Origin: Amphibalanus amphitrite
Taxonomy: Eukaryota; Arthropoda; Thecostraca; Balanomorpha; Balanidae
Assembly (NCBI RefSeq): GCF_019059575.1
Contig: NW_024881842.1
Location: forward strand, 248,001-312,000
DNA: 64,000 bases
Reading direction: 5' to 3'
In this document: positions 34,955 to 45,754 of the stretch, in pieces
Position numbering within the stretch: position 1 is the first letter of the stretch
Layout: every line of letters begins with the position of its first letter
The notes under the pieces: generated by a model
What the model saw: only the letters and a program-made list of their open reading frames with translations
Told to the model about the DNA's origin: nothing
Databases searched by the model: none
Translations under genes and position numbers: made by a program

Positions 34955-35650
34955 CTGCCGGAAACAAAATAACGCCGATTTTATTCCTGGGAAAGGTTAA
35001 TCAATCGGTGGTAACCCAAATACTACATTGCGATTTTCCTCGCAAGGTTTGTCTTTTCTATGCTATACATTTTGCGTTTTCATAACAAACTAAGGTATAA
35101 ATGCTAGCTAATGCTTTTGGCTACCGAAGCGGTAGGTAAGGTGGGGATAACATCTTTATCCGAGAATATATCTTGCTTCCTATGAAGAAGGAGCCTCATG
35201 TATGGCTGACGATAACAAGATACGACTGAAAATTAGGTCAGTAGCAGTCAGGGAAGTTGGCAAAAAAAAAAACGTAGGCCTTGGAACTGTCAAAGGACAC
35301 AGAGGTCATAGACATAGACTTGTCAAGAAATCCCAGACCCACCTGACACTGACCACAGGATCATTGCTGGCGGACTGGTAACATAATCAATGTTTACTGC
35401 TCGCGAGTTTAACAGTAAACATCCCTATACTCATGGACACCCTTATCACAGACTCCGACGCACGGATGGCAGCGTCGTTTGTGAGATGTGACAACCCCAC
35501 TTGCGATAAAAAATATATCGATGTTCCACTAGCGACAGGCCTACTGGCTGTCCCACACTAGTCCCACTGGCACCTTCCTCACTGTCTCACTGCTTACATG
35601 CTGACATACAACGACATATCGACATATCATACAGCAGTTTGTCGGCTCAC

Positions 35651-35773
35651 CTGCGGCCCGGCCTGTAGGGCGCTGGACACAGGCGGTCCGGCCACCACGG
35701 CCCCCTGCCGGGTCACGATGGCGCTGACCCCGTGCGCCAGCTGGTGCAGCGACAGGTCAGCGCGCTTCTTCAC
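35651..35773 (-). CDS. Probable upstream exon of the allatostatin-C precursor
   Basis: A 41-codon exon on the minus strand is bounded by acceptor CCCCAG and donor GTGAGC, both phase 0. It encodes VKKRADLSLHQLAHGVSAIV, TRQGAVVAGPP and ends ALQAGPQ. Joined to the 34954 acceptor it continues in frame into the AST-CC exon about 0.7 kb downstream. The KKR could be a convertase site. High GC and clean splice borders support it as an exon; its membership in the same gene is inferred from strand, phase and proximity. Confidence 0.6.
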
Positions 35774-37190
35774 CTGGGGACGGTGGAAACAGGTGTCCAG
35801 TCAGGTAAATTTTTATCAGTCTGCATGTCGCGGGTTAGAGCCGAAACCAAAGACGACTTGACGCTGAGGATGTTCAAAACGCACCACCTGATTTTTTAAA
35901 CTTGGATCGTGTCGCAGACACCAAAATACATACCTAAGCACTGCGAGTAAAACATGAGTATTCAAGTCTCAAGATAGCCATGAAATATAAAACATAAATT
36001 GGCAATGAGATCAATCAGCAACTATCATTCACTTGTTGCACTACCCAATTCTTCATATAAATGAAGAACTTCTCTTTCAATATAACTTTCTCTCATTCCA
36101 ACCCTTGGGCCATCACCGTATCGGTCTTTTTCTGGAGGCGGTCGTCGGTGAGTGACCTCCAGGGGCTGTGCCGAGGGTCCGTCGGTAACACAATTGTTGG
36201 TAATTGGTCGGTGAGCGGCCCGTGCTCACGTGGAGCTCCTCGGAGACCGTTCCAAGTTCCGACCCGGTACTGGACCGAGGAGCGGGTGGAGAAAGGTGGG
36301 CGAATAAAAACGGCGATGTACGGAACTGATGTGTGGGAGGTGTGGAGAAAAAAAGGAGGAGAGTGTCAAATTGCTTTGCAATGGAAACCTTCTGCTTTGT
36401 GTGTATGTGTATTGGGAATTGAAAGCACTGGCCTTGTCATGTCTTTTTCTTTTCATAAATATGTGAAGCTTCCTTAATTTATTTCAAGTTTGTCTTCAGC
36501 TTGAGGAAATGTGCGTAAAAGACCGTTAAACTGATGAGAAGTACGGATGATGTGATTTGTTGCGCTTACATATACATTTTCTCATTTATGGTGTAAACAT
36601 CTGTTAGCAAATTATTGAAATATTACCGGTATTTCCATCACATGTTTTCCCTGGTTTTCTGGTACCATTAGTAAATTTCTTGGGACTCCTAATAAGTAAA
36701 GCTGATCAGTATCAAGTGCATCTGGGTGCTTTCATCGCATGCAATGACAAATGCCGAAATATTAGGTCGTTAGGTCTGAGCCACTAATTGATAAATTTGT
36801 GAAGTGTAAGGCGGATTTTTAGGCAATGAGGATAAGGTATGCGTATATATATATATAAAAAAAATGGTCATTTTCTCTGTGAGGTAACACTAACCGCTAC
36901 ACAGACGACGGATCTCAGCAAAAATGTGCTTACGTCTTCAGTGTTCTTTATGATTGCACCGACCTAACGATCATTTTGAGGCCTTCGGCTATACTGATCA
37001 GGGTTGTAGGATGATTGAAACGCTACTATTATATTTTCTATGCCTATGTCAGTGGTCAGCTTGCGGCCTATTTTGTCAATAAAAATAGAGTATACAAATG
37101 AAAGTCATTCGTGCAAAAGTCTCGGTCATTCGAAAGTCATTCTGGTCTGCCGCTATCACATCGCCGTTCAGCCTCCCGAGCTGGTTATTC
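35774..37190. other. Intergenic or intronic stretch, no exon recognised
   Basis: If the signal-peptide exon at 44803-44934 belongs to the neuropeptide gene, this is part of its first intron, and cuticle gene E lies inside that intron on the opposite strand. No other feature is supported. Confidence 0.35.
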
Positions 37191-37298
37191 ATTTCAGCTC
37201 CGCCCTCCCACCGACCCAAGGTTACGGTCGCTGGCTGGTATAAAGGCAGGCCGGTCCGCCGTTCACAGTATCAGTCGCCAAAGACCCAATCTGCAAAC
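37191..37298 (+). promoter_or_regulatory. Cuticle gene E core promoter and 5' leader
   Basis: TATAAA lies at 37239-37244 and TCAGT at 37271-37275, preceded by CCGACCCAAGGTTACG and GTCGCTGGCTGG. It is nearly identical to the promoters of copies B-D. Confidence 0.87.
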
Positions 37299-38019
37299 AT
37301 GAAGGTCAGTTTCCTCCGCTCAGTGCGGACAATACGCATTTGATTAAGGTCGCCGACTAAGACTACCTAAGACTACCTAAGACTACCTAAGACTACCTAA
37401 CAACTACATATAACTAGGTCGTATACACCTGTGAGCATGCTGGCCAACTGGCAATAACTATAGGTCTTGAGTACTGCAAACTATTGAGTAAAAGCATATG
37501 GATGATGGCGCTAAGCCAATAGCTAACCTATGTCTGCTGTTCCTTTTGCAGTTCTTCGTCGTTGCTACCCTGGTGGCCGTGGCTGCCGCCGCCCCCTCCA
37601 CCCCCTACAGCCCCCGGCCGGCCTACCACCCGGCCCCGGCCTACCACCAGCCGTCCTACAAGGAGCCCGCTCAGCCGTACCAGTTCGACTACGCCGTCAA
37701 CGACCACTACTCGGGCGCCGTCTTCTCGCAGAACGAGAACAGCGACGCCAAGAACGTCAACGGCTACTACTCGGTGAACCTGCCCGACGGCCGTGTGCAG
37801 ACGGTCAAGTACGTGGCTGACCAGCAGGGCTACGGAGGCTACAACGCCGAGGTGACCTACGAGGGCGAGGCCCGCTACGACGAGTACAAGCCCAGCTACA
37901 AGCCCAGCTACAAGCCCGCTTCGTACGCCGCTCCGTCCTACCAGCCCGCTTACAAGCCCGCCTATCAGCCCGCCTACCAGCCCGCCTACAAGCCCGCCTA
38001 CAAGCCCACCTACAACTAA
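37299..38019 (+). CDS. RR-type cuticle protein with YKPA/YQPA tail, copy E
   Basis: Exons 37299-37304 (ATG AAG) and 37552-38019 (acceptor TTTGCAG) give 157 aa. The signal peptide has Thr in place of Ala (FFVVATLVAV). The RR domain has the DAKN form shared with copy C, and the tail ends YKPTYN. The intron contains a 10-bp tandem repeat, GACTACCTAA, repeated four times (37361-37400). The intron start GTCAGTTTCCTCCGCTCAGTG is shared with other copies, after which sequences diverge. An open frame beginning within the intron at 37498 is not the real start. Confidence 0.9.
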
Positions 38020-38580
38020 ATGTTGTTATCTGTAATTGATACTGATATTTATTCAGTGTGTTGCATTCTATTTGATCTGTTCCTTTTGTATTTGCCGTTA
38101 AACGGTGCAATATCATGTCAATTGTAAACATGAATACATCGAACCTTCATACATACCTGACCATGTCTTAAGAGAAACTACGAACTTAAGCAAGGTGTCT
38201 TGAAAATAAGAGACAAAGAAGTTTCATGGGTTCTATAGCTACGAAAATTATACGTAGCACAAAGGGCACATACTATACATTACATATTTGCAAAGAAAAA
38301 CAGAAATAGACGATACCTTATGATAGCCGCAATGAAATTATAGACATTTGTAGTTTGCACCACATGCGACCATTATGGGTTCTTTTGTGGTGGTGTAAAT
38401 GTCGCGCTATAATGTGTCACAAACCTTACATAACATCACCATATCAGCTTCTGGAATATCTTTCCCGCTCATGCGTGGAACGCGCAGAGAACGCGCAGCT
38501 CATGCGTGGAACGCGCCTTTTGCGTGAACCATATCCCTTTTTCAGTCGTCTTAGTGCTTGTGCAAGGAGCATTTGTACTT
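38020..38580. other. Intergenic stretch after cuticle gene E
   Basis: Contains the copy E 3' UTR (a possible poly(A) region near 38,130) and otherwise nothing recognised; a short duplicated phrase CTCATGCGTGGAACGCGC occurs near 38,468 and 38,498. Confidence 0.4.
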
Positions 38581-38836
38581 TAAAATACTTTGTGAATGAC
38601 CTCTCCTTGAAATTGTATGTAGGATATATTTTACAAAAAAGGCAAATGCAGAAATGATAAATTTTCGATCACGGACCTTTGTCAAATCACATTCAAAATT
38701 CAAAGGGACGTGAATTTTGAATGTGATTTGACAAAGATCCGTGATCGAGAATTTATCATTTCTGCATTTGACTTTTTTTTTGTAAAATATATCCTACATA
38801 CAATATCAAGGAGAGGTCATTCACAAAGTATTTTAC
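38581..38836. repeat. Near-perfect 256-bp palindrome (foldback element)
   Basis: TAAAATACTTTGTGAATGAC at the left is mirrored by GTCATTCACAAAGTATTTTA at the right. The arms of about 125 bp continue with very few mismatches through CCTCTCCTTG, ATTTTACAAAAAA, GCAAATGCAGAAATGATAAA and CACATTCAAAATTC to a centre near 38,706. No terminal duplication is obvious. Confidence 0.82.
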
Positions 38837-39182
38837 ATATAGCCCTTTCTCTATACATGCATGCATGCATTCATACATGCGTCCAGCTAAATGAAGCAGT
38901 TTATGATAACATCAATGAAACATGTAAGGGGCTGTCATCCCTTTCAAGATGACTGTTATATTGTCACAATATAGGTAGCTAAGTTATGTCACATGCTATA
39001 ATGAACGCAAAATGGTAATTGTCTATGGTTAGCAAAAAAGTTGTGAAACATTGGAAAGCTATTAGTTATCATTTAAGGTGGTTAACACATTACAATACAG
39101 CGTGGCTAATGTCGAAGAACCAACACTGCCTAACAGCCGAGCCTAAATAAAGTAACTAATCCTAAAGCTGAAATGATTTCGT
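38837..39182. other. Short intergenic stretch, no gene recognised
   Basis: Contains a CATG-rich microsatellite (about 38,857-38,880) and nothing else recognised. Confidence 0.4.
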
Positions 39183-40066
39183 TTAACCCTATTAGTGGCA
39201 GGGGGGGTTGTTTTTATCCATCCCTCAGGTTTTTCGGGAATATCTCCGAAACCGCTGAAGCTACGATGCTGAAATTTTCTGACTTTTCCTAAAACTAAAT
39301 TGGGCACATTCCCTGAAAATTTCAAGTTCATAACTTTACCAGGGGCGGCTCCAGAGCACTGGAAATTGGGGGTCCTATTCGTGAAGCGAGTCATTTGGGC
39401 GAAGATCACGATGCTGCACCAGTTTTACGAACAGTGAATGAAAGGTATCATGTGATAACATATACAAAGTTATTGTGCATCCTCTTTTGACACATTTTTG
39501 CTATAATAGGCGGATCCAGGCGTCCAAAAAGGGGGGTTATTTTTTACCTCCCAACATAGGTGCCCTGACACCGCCTATGCATGACCAATACAATTTTAGT
39601 CGTTCTCTCATAAGAAAATTGTAACATAACAAGACCATTGCCACCCTTTTTAGAAACAGTACCAACAAAAACCTTATTTACTATACTTTTTGTGTACCCC
39701 CAAGCTCAATGATCTGTATCCGCCTATGATTTTTGAAAATGCATATTTTTAGGATCCATGTGAATTCCTGGTTCATTCTCTATCGATCGGCAAAAGTTGC
39801 GTTAAGATTGGTTCAGAAACCTGGCCGTGATAAACAGTCTAAAATGTATCTGCAATTTGCCCGTTTTTACCCCCCTCTACCCCCCTATTGACATTCTTTA
39901 ATTTTATTTTTTTAGAAATGTAGATCTCGTTGAGCCAAATCGAATGCCGTTTGAATTTTGAAAATCGGCCGGTTAGATCTCGAGATATCAAGGGGGGGTC
40001 GTAAACAGCCCCCCCCCCCCTGCCACTAATATGGGGTAGCCAGGAGCCTGCCACTAATAGGGTTAA
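39183..40066 (+). mobile_element. TTAA-flanked element, family 6 (copy 1, complete)
   Basis: TTAA at 39183-39186 and 40063-40066 flank inverted ends CCCTATTAGTGGCAGG and CCTGCCACTAATAGGG. A G-run lies inside each end and AGATCTCGAGATATC precedes the right one. The right terminus is partly duplicated (CCTGCCACTAAT occurs twice, about 35 bp apart). Length is 884 bp, matching copy 2 at 62538-63421. There is no transposase; open frames are non-coding. Unlike the other families it lacks AGGTCA arrays. Confidence 0.85.
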
Positions 40067-43000
40067 TCAAAGGGAACGTGTTTCTGGAAACCTGACTGGC
40101 TTTCACATATGTATATCTATCCTATCATTCGTTGCATCCGAATCACAGCGCCATTCACCTTTCCGCCTACAAGCGCACTGAATGGGTAATAAAGTGAAAC
40201 TGCGATTATAAATCTGTCAACTTGTTATCGTTCTTACTCACTGATTGAGCCATCAGAATTATGCCTCAACCGTGCGCAATAGCAATATGATTAAAGTACG
40301 CATCAAAGTATTCAATCAAAGTGTTTTGAAACTGATTAGTGAGCGACTTGCATCATTGCTCACTTTGGTCCTTCATTGCTCCGGGCCTTCAATGCGTCAA
40401 AATATTAAACAAACTAATGCAGAATATAACATTTAATATCTTTAGAGAGGGTGCTGCCGCACGCTGATTTGCAAATGGAGTGTGACTATTTTCGCTGTTT
40501 GTAATTTGCATGTTTACTTACATTCATGTCAGATAACATCAAAACACCATTAGCGAACATATTTGGCAGATTTGATGTCCCTATAGCTCTACTATCGAGG
40601 CTGCAAATGAAAGGCGCGGTAATAAAGTTAGACCCATTTCAGACTGGTAGAGGCATGGTAAATAAACATCAGACGGGCAGTCTAATGCATGATGAAAATC
40701 AAATATATTATTAGGTACATGGCTCGTATGTTATCTGGGTGTGTAATAATATTGACTGCTGACCGCAATGCTCAAATTTAATTTCCTTCTGGAGGAATAC
40801 ATTTTTTGTCAGTGACACCATAACAACGGTCAATAATAATCCGGCCACGCGTGTGTGAATCCTTTTTTCTGAGCGGCGAGATATTTAATGATATTTATTA
40901 GCGAGTTGGGGTGGGCCATATGATAAAATGATTACCGTATGGGGTAGGGACGATAATAAAAATTGTTGCCATCTGTGACGCCACTGCAGCCCTCGGGCGA
41001 AGACCTCAACAAGCACTATAATTGCCCTCGGTTACACCTCGGGCAATAACGCATGTTTCGGTTTTCCCTTCAGGCTACAGTGATATCACATCGGGCAATA
41101 TTTTTTTTTCTATTACCCGCTACCTCATGAATATTCATATATTATTTGCATGGATGGATAAATCATTCACTGGGCCATGGCCTGGATTATCAACTTAAAC
41201 GCATACAAGCATAGTTCTTTTCGCTAGTATATCCGCCTATTGGTAGATGGTGGATAGCGTGTACCTAAATGTGTTTACACAATATCCATGTTATTTCTGA
41301 TGGAGATATCCATGACATGGCTGAGACAAAGTGGAATCACTTTCGCTCCTAAAAATATAAACAATAGGAGCCAAAAGTGATTGACTATGAAAATTCAATT
41401 TTAGTGACAATACAGCCAATAGTTGATCGGAGCCCAAGAACGGTTCGTAAGTACCTAGCTGGAGCATGCTTTATGGCAGTGACATAAGAACACTGCTTGA
41501 TCGGTTCAAAAGATTTAAAAGATATTGCAACAGCATAGGCTTGAACTGGATGATTCGGGTCACTAACCGATTTTCCCCAAGTTTCATCTCGCTTGCGAGC
41601 TGCGCACCCTCGCTCGTTAGTCATCGATATAGATGGCTTGGACACAGACGTTTGCAAAGAAACAACCACAAGCATGCGGCATGCCGCCAGCAGCGTAACA
41701 AAAAGAAATGTCCTCCTTAGCTAGCTCATTTATTCATACTGGCTCTAAAAGGTATGAATGAAGCCGTCGTAGAGCATTTTTAAAATTTAAAGTGCCTCAC
41801 AAACTGCATTCTCCCCTCGAATCATTGTATGTAAACGCATTTAGTTGGCACACCGATAAACCACAAAAGTGTCAACGTGTCAAAAGTGTCGGCGTATCAG
41901 GTTCAATTACTGCGTTGACAAATTTCATAACTGATGTTATCTTTCATTTTTCCACTACCGGCCTCCATCGTACAGAGCGTGTGAAAGGGGAAGGCTAATA
42001 ACATAGCTACTGCTACACCCTTCGTGTCATTTCTGTTCCTAATGTCCTTTCAGTCGAGTTAAGCTCACCACAACTCGAAACATGTCGAAGATGACGTCAA
42101 ATGAATTCGTAGTGCCGCATGGTGCCGTGTCGCCGATCGCCCATCCCCAAAGCACAGAAATTTCTGTACACTGTGAATGTGCTGATAAATATGTAGAGCG
42201 ATCTTCTTGATCGCGATCCTGATATGTCAAGGTCGTGGTCCTGAAAGACGATTCAAAGTGGTCACCAGGTGGATGCGCTCGTAAAATCAAAAAGATGAAA
42301 CGTCGTCGAAATCTGCTCCACCTATCAGCGTAACTATATTTGAGGTGGGTGCGTCTGTCTGTTACCGAGGTCCCGACATGGTGACCCATAGCGCGGATTA
42401 CAGGTCAGGCCGTTGCGCCTAGCGCGGTGAAATTTGCACAGGTTATAGATCAAGGATGCGCGAGGTGCGGGGTGCCCTAAGGGGTCTGAGCTAATCGGGT
42501 CGATAAGGAGTGCGTGGTGCGTATCCAAAAAGTGCAAGCGTCATAAGCTTGACATGCATAAATCGGCATGCAAAATCGGGAGAAAACGGCTAAATTTGCC
42601 TGATAAATAGGTACTAATGCAATCAAAATATTTTTGTAAACGTTGTGAAGTGATTCCAGCCAAACACTCATGCAAACAAGGATGCAAAACTTCATCGATC
42701 TAATAAAGGTTTTGCTAAAACCATTTATCGTTCATAGTTACCTCTTCTTACTGATTAACCGGTCGACATGGCATAAGGATAGTTAATCTTACTACCGTGT
42801 GTTACGTTCAACGGCATCCGTCATCTTACATTTTTCTTTTAAGATTCGCTGTGCTTAAGCTGATGTGGAGTTAAGCTCACATAGGCACCATATAGAAATG
42901 AGCATTCCTACATGCCGGGGTATGTCTTAAGCACAGCACGAGCCGGGCAGTAAAACTATGACCAAGAAACTGTCGGTGTCAAAATGCCATGTTATTTGAT

Positions 43001-43109
43001 AGGCCGGGCAGGAAACAAAAGTTTACTGCCCGAGTTTACTGCCCAGGGCAATGACCTCTAAACTACAGTTTATCGCATTAGCCCAGAGGTATAATCGACA
43101 GGGAATGTA
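40067..43109. other. Long intergenic stretch, no gene recognised
   Basis: I find no supported exon or known repeat. Short open frames on both strands lack domains. A phrase resembling a GGGCAATA repeat recurs around 41,030-41,100 (CTCGGGCAATA and TCGGGCAATA). Confidence 0.4.
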
Positions 43110-43911
43110 CAGGGTGATTTTTTTTAACTGTTAAAAAGTAAACGTCAATGGTGGTCCCTAAACCGAAAATTCTTGTGCAAAAAAACAATGCACGTGATAG
43201 ATAAATCTGGGACATTTTGTATGGTGTCATGATTTGTCCCTTTTAACCGAAGGCCTCGGCCCCAACGGAGCCTAAAAATGTCTCACCAATCGGGCACGCA
43301 TGGTCCACCGCCGTTCAGTAAGGAATGACACAAAACGGTGATTTTGAAGCATTGAGGCAGTTCGAAGCATACGATCATTAAGGAGATACCTTAGAAAGAC
43401 GTTTAATAATGCACGAACAAGCTTGTAGTAATAAATAACCTTCAAACGGTCCATCTGGGGTATGTGCAGCCTATGAAGAATCAGTCTTCAGGGACAAACA
43501 AAAACAGCGAATCAGACACCACCAGGGTCGCCAGTAGCAAAATCCTCGACCTGCCCTTTCTAGACTTCTAGTTTTTGGACCCAGATATGGCAGATATAAC
43601 AAGAAAACATTGGAAATATCTGGCAGAGCTGAAAATGGGTGATAGAAGCCTTTTCAGTCCGCCTAATGAGCATGGGAGTCCATGGTGCTGTTCAACACGT
43701 GCTCAGGCGGGCTGAGTCGTGTTGGTGAAAGAGGGGGCAACTTCAAGCACAAGTAAAATAGGTACACGATGGACGTTCCTTCACATCGTGTCTGCATGAA
43801 ATCAAAATGTCCCAGAATGCTCGTCATGCTGGTATATAATTTTACAATATATATTTGCATTTTAACGCCACTAAACCTCATTACTTTTTAACAAATAAAA
43901 AAATCACCCTG
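43110..43911. mobile_element. Mariner/Tc1-type element, TA-flanked, probably non-autonomous
   Basis: Inverted ends CAGGGTGATTTTTTTTAAC and TTTTTTTATCACCCTG-like sequence (right end reads AAAAAAATCACCCTG) are each flanked by TA, the Tc1/mariner target duplication. ACTTTTTAACA / TGTTAAAAAGT extends the match. At 802 bp it is shorter than an intact mariner (about 1.3 kb) and no DD(34)D transposase could be read; minus-strand open frames at 43272-43454 show no clear motif. It is most likely an internally deleted derivative. Confidence 0.75.
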
Positions 43912-44574
43912 TATAATTGACATAATTATTGCATGATATTTGCCGCGTAAAATTAGAAAACTAACATTTTTTGTAAGAAATATCTGCTCTGCTTATCAAG
44001 GGTATTGAAATATTGTGTATTGGTTACAAAGCCGAAATTATGGTAAGATATGCGCCTATAAATCGAAATCTGTTATCACTTGTTGTCTTATCTTCGTTTG
44101 ATATATCTACTGATACCTTGGGCCTAAATTATTGCGTTATTATTTGACAGTTATAGTCCTTTCCTCGAAACAGACATGTAAAATATGGAAAATATAATGT
44201 ATTTCACGAAACTTAAGCCATAGGGCATCAAAAAAGCACGATTAGGTACATAAATAAAGAAAAGATTCTTGCAAGAGCACTGGAAAATTCACGTTTAATC
44301 ATTAGGAATATTATATCTACTTCTTGTTCTTATGTCGTGGCAACATATTCATATATTAATTATGTTCCTTGGATATCCAGTTGTTGTGCCATTCTGAGTT
44401 GATATTTTCAGACGCGATTCTTTTTGAAGGTATTTTGATGCATTTTCTTCTATAAATTTTATCCACAGCAGTAGCGCAATCACTGTTAGGAAATTATGGA
44501 CAAACAAATTGTATAAAAGTGTCACCAGAACCTGTCGAAACTACTTAGCAGGTATGCGGCATGTAGGAAAAATC
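43912..44574. other. Intergenic stretch, no gene recognised
   Basis: AT-rich sequence with nothing supported. Confidence 0.4.
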
Positions 44575-44710
44575 TTACTGACCTCAGCCGTACGAAATTA
44601 TTTGGAAACTCGGCTTGCAAAATTTGACTCCGGCCCTCGTGCTCCGCACTCGGGCCTCCGTCAATTTTGCAAACCTCGTTTCCAAATAATTTCGTCGGCC
44701 CGGTCAGTAA
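44575..44710. repeat. 136-bp palindromic foldback element
   Basis: It starts TTACTGACCTCAGCCGTACG and ends CGGCCCGGTCAGTAA. Arms of about 62 bp (CGAAATTATTTGGAAAC, TTGCAAAATTTGAC) surround a short GC-rich loop (TGCTCCGCAC). The arms differ at several positions, so it is not a recent perfect palindrome. It resembles the palindrome at 8594-8703 in design (an overall foldback with a GAGTGC/GCACTC-like apex). Confidence 0.78.
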
Positions 44711-44802
44711 TATATACTGCTGAACGACGGATGCTCATGTTAACCACGTGTTTGTAGAAGAGTGCCGATTATGTTCAATAAACAAATGCACCAATCTCTT
44801 AC

Positions 44803-44897
44803 CAATTCTGAGGGGCTATAGGAGTGCCGAACTGCCTCCAGGTTAACTCGGCCACCTTCGACGACAGCAGGGACACAGCTCAGGGTGAAGAGCGCCA

Positions 44898-44928
<31 letters not shown>

Positions 44929-44934
44929 TGCCAT
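44803..44934 (-). CDS. Candidate signal-peptide exon with poly-alanine run
   Basis: On the minus strand, ATG at 44934 opens a 44-codon reading frame: Met, eleven Ala, then MALFTLSCVPAVVEGGRVNL and EAVRHSYSPSEL, ending at a good donor (TTG|GTAAGA) in phase 0. The Ala run and following hydrophobic stretch look like a signal peptide with cleavage near VVEG. Its donor phase matches the acceptor at 35773, so it could be exon 1 of the allatostatin-C precursor about 9 kb downstream (total 222 aa); this is inference. The Ala run is encoded by a GCG/GGC trinucleotide repeat. The frame is open further upstream, so the start is uncertain. Confidence 0.4.
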
Positions 44935-45754
44935 CGTCCCTGTGAGTGGGCTCGGTGGCGGAGAGCGGTCGGAACCGAGCCCGGCCGCCGCGCCGCCGCA
45001 CCAGCCCGGCACCCGAGCTCCGCGGGAAAGGCCAGAATTGGTGTGAAGATGTAGAGTCAACACAGGATGGTGTGCTATATGCCCAGCGCGCTAAGTGATA
45101 TTGATGATTCGCCAGGTGATGCTTGGTCCCAAAGAGAAGCTAGATAAAGATTAGGTCACGAAAAGTGTGTCACAAAGCCTAATGCAGCACAAAAATTATT
45201 TACTTATATATGTACATGGAAGCATCTATTGACCGTATTGAATAGCCAGCGGGGTCCTTTACGCCATCAAACGTTATTTACATTTGTTCTCCTCTAATGC
45301 ATATTCTGCTAGCATAAGACTAGTTATGCTGCAGTATGTGGGTGCGCGTGAGGTCAATCTCACGGCCTCCTCACCTGCATTCGCATCTCCCTTTTGGGCA
45401 TCTGCTGGGCGTAAACGAACGTGTTCTTGGACCGGCTTTGCCAGTAATATAGTCAGTTGCGCAGTCTGCGCCAAAGGTCCAGCAGTGCTTCCTAAAATAC
45501 AAACTGCTTTCTTGGCGACGTTATCTCAACAATGATCTAGGCAGCAACAGTCAACATGAAACAAATGCGTGACTTTATCATAACACAATGTTCGGAGGCA
45601 CGGAATGGGTTGCCACCACCATAAGCACAGCAATCGTCAATTAATGAGAAAGACGACAGTAAACAACATAAGCGCGCATGATGCTTATCCTCACGGTGTG
45701 ACAAATAGAAGAAAATCGTGACATTCAGAGCTCATATTTCGTCATTCCTATGTC
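44935..45754. other. Intergenic stretch between the signal-peptide exon and the CATSPER3-like gene
   Basis: GC-rich close to 44,935-45,050, as expected of a promoter or leader for the minus-strand exon; the rest shows nothing recognised. Confidence 0.4.
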
